A DNA stretch of 32,933 nt from Bacteroides sp. (lineage in GTDB: Bacteria; Bacteroidota; Bacteroidia; Bacteroidales; Muribaculaceae). The position numbers were made by a program, and so were the translations under genes. Positions 1 to 7,440 of this stretch are shown here, piece after piece; within the stretch, counting starts at the first letter, position 1, and each line of letters opens with the position of its first letter. A model generated the notes under the pieces. It made no database searches, had not been told where the DNA came from, and saw only the letters and a program-made list of their open reading frames with translations. The DNA lies in assembly GCA_014802345.1 (NCBI GenBank), contig JAAVCM010000006.1, forward strand, positions 63,708 through 96,640, read 5' to 3'.

Positions 1-1362
1 GTCGCGCCCGACGCAAAGGCAGGTCATCCTAAGAAACCGCTCACACAGACCGAGGCCGTGGACCGCTACTGCGAGGAGGCCGACCTGAGCCTGCGCCTGC
101 GCCGCCCGCTTTTCGATGAAATCGCCGCACGGTCGATGACTCCCCTTCTCGACGAGGTGGAGCTGCCGCTCATCCGCGTACTCGCCGAAATGGAGTTTAC
201 GGGCGTACGCATCGACTCCTCCGTCCTGACCGACCTTTCCGCACGCCTGAAAACCCAAGTGCGTGCCATGGAGGAGGAAGCCTATGAAATGGCCGGAGGG
301 CCGTTCAACATCGGCTCACCCGCACAGGTGGGAATGGTGCTTTTCGACCGTCTGCAAATCGATCCCAAGGCAAAGAAGACCGCACGCGGTTCCTACTCCA
401 CTACGGAGCAGATTCTTGAAAAGTATGCCCCGAAAGTTCCCCTCGTCAGCCTGATACTCAAAATCCGGCGGCTCAAGAAACTCATAGCCACATATCTGGA
501 CGCGCTCCCCGACATGGTGAACCCCGCGACCGGCAAAATCCATACCTCCTACAACCAGACCGTCACCGCCACAGGGCGCATCTCCTCGACCAACCCCAAT
601 CTCCAGAACATCCCCATCCGCACCGACGATGGCCGCGAAATCCGCCGTGCGTTCATCGCCGACCCGGGCGACCTCATCATGAGTGCCGACTATTCGCAGA
701 TTGAACTGAGGCTCATCGCCGACCTGTCGGCAGATAAGGATATGATCGAAGGCTTCCTGTCGGGCGACGACATCCACCGCATCACCGCATCGAAAATCTA
801 TTCCGTCCCGCTCGACGAAGTGACCGACGACCAGCGCCGCCGTGCCAAGACCGCCAACTTCGGCATCATCTACGGAATTTCAGCCTTCGGACTCGCCGAG
901 CGCCTTAGCATCCCCCGCGCGGAGGCAAAGCATCTTATCGACGGCTATTTCTCGACCTATCCCCACATCCGCGACTATCTCGAGAAGGCGGTGGCGACCG
1001 CCCGCGAACAGGGCTACGTCACCACCCGCATGGGTCGCCGCCGCTATCTGCCCGACATCAATTCGCGCAATGCAGTGGTCCGCGGCTATGCCGAGCGCAA
1101 TGCCGTCAATGCCCCCATCCAAGGCTCGGCAGCCGACATAATAAAAGTGGCGATGGTCCGTATATATAATGAAATGGAGAAACGAGGGCTGCGCTCACGC
1201 ATGATAATGCAGGTCCACGACGAACTCATCTTCAACATCCATCCCTCGGAGCTTGAAGAAATGCAGTCGCTTGTCATCAGCCTGATGGAGGGGGCCTATA
1301 AGGGAGCTGTCCCCCTCACCGTCTCGGCGGGAGTAGCCGGCAACTGGCTCGAAGCCCACTGA
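1..1362 (+). CDS. polA: DNA polymerase I, C-terminal part (5' truncated by window edge)
   Basis: Frame stays open from base 1. Family A polymerase motifs: TGRISSTNPNLQNIPIRT, SADYSQIELRLIA, RRRAKTANFGIIYGISAFGLA, MQVHDELIF. Confidence 0.97.
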   Translation, partial: VAPDAKAGHPKKPLTQTEAVDRYCEEADLSLRLRRPLFDEIAARSMTPLLDEVELPLIRVLAEMEFTGVRIDSSVLTDLSARLKTQVRAMEEEAYEMAGGPFNIGSPAQVGMVLFDRLQIDPKAKKTARGSYSTTEQILEKYAPKVPLVSLILKIRRLKKLIATYLDALPDMVNPATGKIHTSYNQTVTATGRISSTNPNLQNIPIRTDDGREIRRAFIADPGDLIMSADYSQIELRLIADLSADKDMIEGFLSGDDIHRITASKIYSVPLDEVTDDQRRRAKTANFGIIYGISAFGLAERLSIPRAEAKHLIDGYFSTYPHIRDYLEKAVATAREQGYVTTRMGRRRYLPDINSRNAVVRGYAERNAVNAPIQGSAADIIKVAMVRIYNEMEKRGLRSRMIMQVHDELIFNIHPSELEEMQSLVISLMEGAYKGAVPLTVSAGVAGNWLEAH

Positions 1363-1416
1363 TTCCCGCACCTCCGTCCCCCTTCATATCCCTAAAATCC
1401 GCTAAAAACAATCCAC

Positions 1417-1737
1417 ATGACACCTGAAGAAAGAACCCGCATAGAGGAGCGCGTAGTGACGATGCTCAAAACTGTCTACGACCCTGAAATCCCGGTCGAC
1501 ATCTACAATCTCGGACTCATCTACTCGATTGACCTCGACGACGACGGCAATCTGAAAATCGACATGACGCTCACCGCCCCCAACTGCCCGGCGGCTGATT
1601 TCCTTGTCGATGATGCCCGCATAAAGCTCGAAAGCATCGAAGGGGTCAAGAGTGTCGACATCCGCATAGTCTTCGAACCGGAATGGAACAAGGACATGAT
1701 GACCGAAGAAGCCAAACTCGACCTCGGATTCCTCTAA
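1417..1737 (+). CDS. SufT/PaaD/MIP18 (DUF59) family iron-sulfur assembly protein
   Basis: 106 aa; VYDPEIPVDIYNLGLIY and LTAPNCPAADFL motifs typical of MIP18-like proteins. Confidence 0.9.
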   Translation: MTPEERTRIEERVVTMLKTVYDPEIPVDIYNLGLIYSIDLDDDGNLKIDMTLTAPNCPAADFLVDDARIKLESIEGVKSVDIRIVFEPEWNKDMMTEEAKLDLGFL

Positions 1738-2489
1738 TGTCAGCCCGCACGAAGACCTACTTCATCAGCGACCTTCATCTCGGCGCGTCCTACATCAGTG
1801 ACCCGCGCGCCCACGAGCGGCGTGTGGTCGATTTTCTGCGCAGCATAGCCGCCGACTGCAAGCGCCTCTTCCTGCTCGGCGATATACTCGACTACTGGTG
1901 GGAATACCGCACGGTGGTTCCCCGGGGATTCACCCGTTTTTTCGGTGCGCTTGCCGAACTCTCCGATGCAGGAGTGGAGATAGTATGGTTCAAGGGGAAC
2001 CACGATATATGGATTTTCGACTATCTCCCGCGTGAACTCGGACTGACAGTCCACGACGGTATGATGGTGACCGAACTTGACGGACACCGTTTCCTCATGG
2101 AACATGGCGATGGCGTAGGACGTCTCCCTTGGTCGTTCCGCCGTCTGCGCTCCTTGTTCCGCAACCCCGTGGCACAATGTCTCTATGCCGCCGTCCATCC
2201 CCGATGGACCATCGGGTTCGCTCATGCGTGGTCGTCACACTCCCGCAAGAAAGGGGGCTACACTCCGGCTGAACGCGCCGGCGACAATCTCATCGAATTT
2301 GCCAGAGCCTATAACGCCGACAGCTCCCACGAAAAAATCGACTTTTTCATCTTCGGTCACTGCCACATCATGCTTGACGAGACTCTCCCCGAAGGAGGAA
2401 AAATTGTCATTCTTGGCGACTGGATTCGTCATTTTTCCTACGCCGTGTGGGACGGAAATACAATAGAATTGCACAATTTTGACAGGTAG
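1737..2489 (+). CDS. lpxH: UDP-2,3-diacylglucosamine diphosphatase-like metallophosphoesterase (LpxH family)
   Basis: FISDLHLG, LLGDILDYWWE, FKGNHDIW, MEHGDG and FGHCHIM metallophosphatase motifs. ATG at 1737 overlaps the upstream TAA (TAATG) and is in frame with the ORF-track start at 1683. Confidence 0.85.
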   Translation: MSARTKTYFISDLHLGASYISDPRAHERRVVDFLRSIAADCKRLFLLGDILDYWWEYRTVVPRGFTRFFGALAELSDAGVEIVWFKGNHDIWIFDYLPRELGLTVHDGMMVTELDGHRFLMEHGDGVGRLPWSFRRLRSLFRNPVAQCLYAAVHPRWTIGFAHAWSSHSRKKGGYTPAERAGDNLIEFARAYNADSSHEKIDFFIFGHCHIMLDETLPEGGKIVILGDWIRHFSYAVWDGNTIELHNFDR

Positions 2490-2645
2490 AAACTTACTTC
2501 GTCTTTTATATTAACGTATTTTAACAATACAACAAATTTTATACCCTATACAAAACCACTACTGATTATCACACTATTACACTTTAAAATGGTACAAATT
2601 CGATAGTCTGTGATATAAAATTATGTTGGATAACATACAGAAATA

Positions 2646-2677
2646 TTTGCCCGCCGAGGATTCTTGGCCTACCTTTG
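2646..2677 (+). promoter_or_regulatory. Bacteroidetes-type promoter (-33 TTTG, -7 TAnnTTTG)
   Basis: TTTG at 2646-2649, 20-bp spacer, TACCTTTG at 2670-2677. Confidence 0.65.
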
Positions 2678-2683
2678 CATCAC

Positions 2684-2770
2684 GAACCTAAAACAATCTT
2701 TTTTACCTTAGAAATTGTACCTATTGGAAACTCATAAAAGGGAGCCGCGTGAAGCTGCTCCCTTTTAACT
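2684..2770 (+). ncRNA. Candidate small non-coding RNA ending in an intrinsic terminator
   Basis: Lies between a good promoter and a terminator hairpin (AAAAGGGAGC 2736-2745 / GCTCCCTTTT 2757-2766) with no ORF. Boundaries are approximate. Confidence 0.5.
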
Positions 2771-2775
2771 TTTAA
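2736..2775 (+). terminator. Intrinsic terminator of candidate sRNA
   Basis: 10-bp perfect stem AAAAGGGAGC/GCTCCCTTTT, 11-nt loop, T-rich downstream sequence. Confidence 0.6.
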
Positions 2776-2795
2776 CATTTTTTCTTTATCCGCCT

Positions 2796-2827
2796 ATTGC
2801 ATATACAGAATAAAAGACCTAAATTTG
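2796..2827 (+). promoter_or_regulatory. Promoter of perR/fur-like gene
   Basis: ATTG at 2796-2799, 20-bp spacer, TAAATTTG at 2820-2827 (TAnnTTTG). Confidence 0.6.
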
Positions 2828-2838
2828 CAATGAAAACA

Positions 2839-2859
2839 AAATTGTAATCATTACAATTT
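2839..2859. promoter_or_regulatory. Per/Fur-box-like operator
   Basis: Perfect inverted repeat AAATTGTAAT-C-ATTACAATTT; closely matches the Per/Fur box architecture; lies between the -7 element and the start codon at 2864. Confidence 0.7.
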
Positions 2860-2863
2860 AAAA

Positions 2864-3313
2864 ATGAATTCAACCACCGAACAGACCTATAATTTTTCTA
2901 CACAGGAAATACTGACCGTCCTGACCGACGGAGGAGTCAAGCCCTCAGCCCAACGGATGGTGATATTAGGCTATCTGATGGAAAACAGGATTCATCCCAC
3001 CGTCGACGAGATATTCAAGGCACTTCAGCCTTCGCATCCCACCCTATCCCGCACGACGGTCTACAACACCCTCCGCCGTCTTGCCGCTGCCGGAATCATC
3101 CGCTGCATCGGGACCGGAGGTGGCGAGGGAGCCCGCTGGGACTACTCGCAGCATGACCACGCCCACTTTCTCTGCTCGGCGTGCGGCCATGTCACCGACA
3201 TCGACTATTCGGGTGCATCCCCGTCGTTCATACTCCCTCCGGGAGGCTACACGGTCCAATCGGCCGACATCATTCTGAAAGGTCTCTGCCCCTCATGCTC
3301 GGCCGCCGTCTGA
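2864..3313 (+). CDS. Fur family transcriptional regulator (PerR-like)
   Basis: KPSAQRMVILGYLMENRIHPTVDEIFKAL, TLSRTTVYNTLRRL winged-helix motif, HDHAHFLCSACGHVTDID metal-binding region, CPSC at the C-terminus. Confidence 0.92.
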   Translation: MNSTTEQTYNFSTQEILTVLTDGGVKPSAQRMVILGYLMENRIHPTVDEIFKALQPSHPTLSRTTVYNTLRRLAAAGIIRCIGTGGGEGARWDYSQHDHAHFLCSACGHVTDIDYSGASPSFILPPGGYTVQSADIILKGLCPSCSAAV

Positions 3314-3402
3314 GTCAGGCTCTCTCCCCTCCATAAAAGAAAGCTCTAAAACATCAAATTTCGTATATTTCAAATAATCATCTTTTAAACAATCATCAAT
3401 TT

Positions 3403-3954
3403 ATGAAAAAGAAATTCATCTGCACCGTCTGCGGTTATGTTCACGAAGGTGACGAAGCTCCCGAAATCTGCCCCCTCTGCAAGGCTCCCCGCTCAAAATT
3501 CAAAGAACTTGACGAAGATGCCGCTCTTGAATTCGTAACCGAACACGTCATCGGTATCGCCAAGGACACCGACGATGAAATGAAGGCCGACCTCCGCGCC
3601 CATTTCGAAGGCGAATGTGCAGAAGTAGGTATGTATCTCGCAATGTCGCGTCAGGCTGACCGCGAAGGCTATCCCGAAATCGCAGAAGCATTCAAGCGCT
3701 ACGCCCTCGAAGAGGCTGAGCACGCTTCCAAGTTTGCTGAACTCCTCGGCGAATGTGTATGGTCAACCAAAGAGAACCTCGAAAAGCGTATGTCAGCAGA
3801 AGCAGGTGCCAACGCCGACAAGATGCGTATCGCACGCCGCGCCAAGGAACTCAACCTCGACGCCATCCACGACACCGTACACGAAATGGCTAAGGACGAG
3901 GCTCGCCACGGTCAGGGCTTCCAGGGTCTCTACAACCGTTACTTCAAGAAGTAA
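3403..3954 (+). CDS. Rubrerythrin family protein with N-terminal rubredoxin-like domain
   Basis: N-terminal [23 protein letters not shown] (two CxxC) followed by a ferritin-like diiron domain with [19 protein letters not shown] and DEARHG. Confidence 0.93.
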   Translation: MKKKFICTVCGYVHEGDEAPEICPLCKAPRSKFKELDEDAALEFVTEHVIGIAKDTDDEMKADLRAHFEGECAEVGMYLAMSRQADREGYPEIAEAFKRYALEEAEHASKFAELLGECVWSTKENLEKRMSAEAGANADKMRIARRAKELNLDAIHDTVHEMAKDEARHGQGFQGLYNRYFKK

Positions 3955-3994
3955 TCAACCCTCCGACACGATTTAAAACACACCTTTCTATAAA

Positions 3995-4036
3995 CGTCCC
4001 GCATCCTACCGAAAATACGGATGCGGGACGTTATTG
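3995..4036 (+). terminator. Intrinsic terminator downstream of rubrerythrin
   Basis: 12-bp perfect stem CGTCCCGCATCC / GGATGCGGGACG (3995-4006 / 4019-4030) followed by TTATTGTT. Confidence 0.8.
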
Positions 4037-4200
4037 TTAATAAACCTTAACAATACACTCTTTTTTGTAACATAATTGTGGGTGTTTTGTAACTATGTTG
4101 TAACTTTGTGCAGTATATCTCATTATCGTGACTTTAACGACAAGATATAGCCAATTCATATTAAAACCTCACTACCTCATCGGCCAGAAAGCACAGAGTC

Positions 4201-5217
4201 ATGAATAAATTTATTACAGCCGCCCTCGCCAGCTTAATTGCGACAATAGGTGTCACAAGTTGTCGCCCTACCGCTTCGAATGGCGACGTTTCCAGAACCA
4301 AGCAGGAAGAGAAACAACTCAACGCCCCTGCTAAGTTCAACCGCGACAGCGCATACTCCTATGTGCGTCGGCAGGTGACATTCGGACCTCGTGTTGCCGG
4401 AACCGAAGAGAACCGCAAATGCCGCGAATATATAGTCAACGAGCTTCAGCGCCACGGCGCACAGAACGTGAATGTGCAGACCGGAAAGGTGAGAGCCTTC
4501 AATGATGACGAATTTTTGATAGGCAATATCATGGGGTCTTACCGTCCCGAACTAAAAGACCGTATTCTTCTTGTCGCACACTACGACACCCGTCCGTGGT
4601 GTGATTCGGACAACAATGAGGAGAACCGCCTCAAACCGGTCATCGGCGCAAACGACGGAGCGAGCGGCGTGGCGACCATCCTTGAAATCGCCCGCAACCT
4701 CAACGCCAAGGAAGCTCCTATCGGTGTCGACATCCTCTTTGTCGATGCCGAGGACTACGGTCAGGCTTCCGGATTCTCGAGCCACGACTCCTCGTGGTGT
4801 CTCGGTACCCAGTACTGGATCGAGAACATCCCCTACAATGCCGACTCCCTCCCCCGCTATGCCGTGCTTCTCGATATGGTAGGGGGCATCGGAGCCAAAT
4901 TCCACCGCGAATATTTCTCCGACAAATATGCACGCGCACTCGTCGACAGAGTATGGTCGACAGCCGCACGCTCGGGCTATGAGGACCGTTTCATCAACAA
5001 GAGCGGAGGCTCGGTGGTCGACGACCATCTGTTCCTCAACGAAGCCGGAATCCCTGCCATCGACATCATCGAATCGAAAAACGATGCGACAGGCACCTTC
5101 CCCGCGACATGGCACACCATCAATGACACGCTCGACAACATCGACCCCTCCTCGCTTGAAGCAGCCGGCCAGACCGTCCTCAACCTCATCTACAACGAGA
5201 AAAGCTATCCGGGTTAA
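4201..5217 (+). CDS. M28 family peptidase / glutaminyl cyclase-like lipoprotein
   Basis: Signal peptide with lipobox-like GVTSC, then LLVAHYDTRPWCD, GANDGASGVATILEIA, DILFVDAEDYG and DDHLFLNEAGIPAIDII zinc-site motifs. Confidence 0.88.
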   Translation: MNKFITAALASLIATIGVTSCRPTASNGDVSRTKQEEKQLNAPAKFNRDSAYSYVRRQVTFGPRVAGTEENRKCREYIVNELQRHGAQNVNVQTGKVRAFNDDEFLIGNIMGSYRPELKDRILLVAHYDTRPWCDSDNNEENRLKPVIGANDGASGVATILEIARNLNAKEAPIGVDILFVDAEDYGQASGFSSHDSSWCLGTQYWIENIPYNADSLPRYAVLLDMVGGIGAKFHREYFSDKYARALVDRVWSTAARSGYEDRFINKSGGSVVDDHLFLNEAGIPAIDIIESKNDATGTFPATWHTINDTLDNIDPSSLEAAGQTVLNLIYNEKSYPG

Positions 5218-5241
5218 TTGACCCCGGCACTGCAAAGGATA

Positions 5242-5249
5242 TAAATTTG
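5242..5249 (+). promoter_or_regulatory. Promoter -7 element of a candidate small transcript
   Basis: TAAATTTG (TAnnTTTG) with ATTG at 5217-5220, 21 bp upstream. Confidence 0.45.
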
Positions 5250-5264
5250 ATTGCATAAGAGAAG

Positions 5265-5325
5265 ACTCACCGTGGCGCGTAAGCCGGGCATATTCAAGCC
5301 GGACCGCACCACGGTGAGTTTTTTC
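5265..5325 (+). terminator. Long hairpin with T-run; terminator and/or body of a small RNA
   Basis: ACTCACCGTGG (5265-5275) / CCACGGTGAGT (5309-5319), 11-bp perfect stem, followed by TTTTTC. Confidence 0.65.
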
Positions 5326-5451
5326 ATAACGAATCAGGCAGATTGCCTGACGCAACCTGCCTGTTGACTTTAAAAAGAATCGATGATTATAATTTCAATA
5401 TCAGAACCGATAATTATATGAATTGCTTCGGGCGTTCAGGCGTTCAGCTCC

Positions 5452-6153
5452 TTATTGGAGTGTACCCTGATTGGCCTGCTCTATCATTTCCTTGCTTGCA
5501 GTGATGAAAATCTCCACACGGCGGTTCTGGGCGCGTCCCTCGGCAGTAGCGTTGGAGGCTATGTAGTCCTGCATAGGCAGACCTTCGGCTGAAAGACGGC
5601 TTGCAGCGACACCGCTGTTGAGAAGATAGTTGCGGACTGCGTCGGCACGGCCTGTTGCGACACGTTCATTGACTGCGAGAGTGCCGGTATCGTCGGTATA
5701 ACCGTAAATCTGGACATTGGTGCCGGGATTGTTGATGAGCGATGCGGCAAACTTGCTCAAATCCGTGCGTGCGCTTGCACTGAGAGTAGTGCCGTTGGTC
5801 GGGAAGAGGATACCGCCATTGAAAGTGACCTGAATTGCCTGAAGACCGTTTTCGTCAGTCACCTGCTTGATTTCGGCCTGCTTTGCAAGCTCGGCTTGAA
5901 GCTCAGCCTGCTGCTTGTCCATCTTCTTTCCGATAAGCACACCGGCACCCGTACCTACGGCCGCACCGATGGCACTGCCGATTGCGGCACCCTTGCCGCC
6001 GCCGATAAGTGCGCCGATTCCTGCACCGAGTGCAGCACCGCCGCCGCCGCCGATTGCGGCACCTTTACCTGTATTTGTCCATGAAGAACATCCCGTCGAC
6101 AGAAGCACACAGACGGCCATTGCCGGAATTCCTAAAGCTTTTGCGAGTTTCAT
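5452..6153 (-). CDS. OmpA family outer-membrane lipoprotein with glycine-zipper domain
   Basis: Lipobox LLSTGC, repeated GxxxG region (GAAIGGGGGAALGAGIGALIGGGKGAAIG), C-terminal OmpA domain (YGYTDDTG...NERVATGRADAVRNYL...NRRVEIFI). Confidence 0.92.
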   Translation of the reverse strand: MKLAKALGIPAMAVCVLLSTGCSSWTNTGKGAAIGGGGGAALGAGIGALIGGGKGAAIGSAIGAAVGTGAGVLIGKKMDKQQAELQAELAKQAEIKQVTDENGLQAIQVTFNGGILFPTNGTTLSASARTDLSKFAASLINNPGTNVQIYGYTDDTGTLAVNERVATGRADAVRNYLLNSGVAASRLSAEGLPMQDYIASNATAEGRAQNRRVEIFITASKEMIEQANQGTLQ

Positions 6154-6324
6154 TTTCTTATAGTTTTTAGTTAACGTGTTAATTCAGACGCAAAATTAAG
6201 GAATTCCTGATAATCTCCGTGTGAGATCAGACATTCGCTGTATTTTTGGAGACGTCTGTATAGATATTACACCCGTAGGGAAATAAAGTTTGTGACATTG
6301 GAAGATTCTTTGCTAAAATTTTCT

Positions 6325-6332
6325 TAATTTTG
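6325..6332 (+). promoter_or_regulatory. Candidate -7 promoter element of the DMT transporter leader
   Basis: TAATTTTG matches TAnnTTTG; no well-spaced -33 TTTG (nearest ATTG 6297-6300, 24 bp away). Confidence 0.45.
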
Positions 6333-6337
6333 TCAAC

Positions 6338-6402
6338 GTCATACTGACGTCAAGTCCTTCCGTCGGTATGACTGACCCTGAAAATACAGTTAGCGGAGGG
6401 TC
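6338..6402 (+). promoter_or_regulatory. Structured 5' UTR (two consecutive hairpins) of the DMT transporter
   Basis: GTCATACTGACG (6338-6349) / CGTCGGTATGAC (6361-6372), 12-bp stem with one G-U; GACCCT (6374-6379) / AGGGTC (6397-6402). Confidence 0.5.
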
Positions 6403-6431
6403 TTAAACGAAGGTTAACCTTAGATTTTGTC

Positions 6432-7355
6432 ATGTCATCAAAGCGTTTTTCGCCGAAAGGCAATCTCCTGCTGTATCATGTGGGAGCCGCTGTCGCTGTC
6501 ATTGGCTGGGGAGTCTCGTTTATTTCCACCAAAGTACTCCTCGACAATGGGCTTCACCCTATCGAGATTTACATCTACCGTTTCGCACTGGCCTATGTCG
6601 CCCTGCTCCTGTTCTGTCACGACAGGATTATGTCCAATTCGTGGCGGCATGAACTGATTTTCATGCTGAGTGGACTTTTCGGCGGTTCAATCTATTTCAT
6701 CTCCGAGAACGTCGCCCTCGAATACACTCTTGTGAGCAACGTGTCGCTCATCACATCGCTCTCTCCGCTCCTGACCGTGCTGCTCATAGGTTTCGTCTAC
6801 CGCTCCGACCGTCCGGGCAAGGAGACCATCCTCGGCTCCATCATCGCTTTCCTCGGTGTGGGACTCGTGATTTTCAACAGCAGTTTCTCCCTCAGCATCA
6901 ATCCCCTCGGCGATCTTCTCTCCCTTCTCGCCGCTATGTCGTGGGCCATCTACAGTATAGTCATCAAGAAACTCAATCCGCTTTACAGCGCACTGTTCAT
7001 CACACGCAAGACATTTTTCTACGGTGTCATCACCGCCATTCCCTTCCTCCTCATCGAGCCGGAAATCACTCCCCCCACCGTCCTGCTCGAACCTGTCCTT
7101 TTGGCCAACCTTCTCTTCCTAGCCCTTTTCTGCTCGCTGTTCGCCTATCTGATGTGGGCGGTCATCATCGGCAAAATCGGTGCAGTCAAAGCCTCGAACT
7201 ATATGTATTTCCAGCCGGTGGTCACCCTGCTGTTCTCCTATTTTATCCTCAGTGAGAAAATCTCAATCATCGGCTACACGGGTTGCGCAATGATTCTGCT
7301 CGGAGTCTGGCTTTCGGACTTCTTGCAGAAACGCAAACTGCGGCTCTCAAACTGA
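6432..7355 (+). CDS. EamA/DMT superfamily transporter
   Basis: 307 aa with about 10 hydrophobic segments and two EamA repeats (GWGVSFISTKVLLDNG..., LLAAMSWAIYSIVIKKL...). Confidence 0.9.
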   Translation: MSSKRFSPKGNLLLYHVGAAVAVIGWGVSFISTKVLLDNGLHPIEIYIYRFALAYVALLLFCHDRIMSNSWRHELIFMLSGLFGGSIYFISENVALEYTLVSNVSLITSLSPLLTVLLIGFVYRSDRPGKETILGSIIAFLGVGLVIFNSSFSLSINPLGDLLSLLAAMSWAIYSIVIKKLNPLYSALFITRKTFFYGVITAIPFLLIEPEITPPTVLLEPVLLANLLFLALFCSLFAYLMWAVIIGKIGAVKASNYMYFQPVVTLLFSYFILSEKISIIGYTGCAMILLGVWLSDFLQKRKLRLSN

Positions 7356-7440
7356 CCGGACGGGCGAATCAGTCCTTCCCTCTCCTCTCCGGACTTACTC
7401 CTAAAAACTATATCTCTATTTTTCATATTACACACCGCAC

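Noticed and set aside
5334-5350. TCAGGCA-GAT-TGCCTGA hairpin
   Set aside because: Short stem without a T-run on either strand; could contribute to termination of the - strand ompA-like gene but is not convincing.
4552-5355. 267-aa - strand ORF antisense to the M28 peptidase
   Set aside because: Opposite strand carries clear M28 zinc-site motifs; this ORF has no recognisable domain and crosses a terminator hairpin.
5434-5450. Short tandem repeat GGCGTTCAGGCGTTCAG near the 3' end of the ompA-like gene
   Set aside because: Only two 8-bp copies; too short to call a functional repeat or CRISPR.
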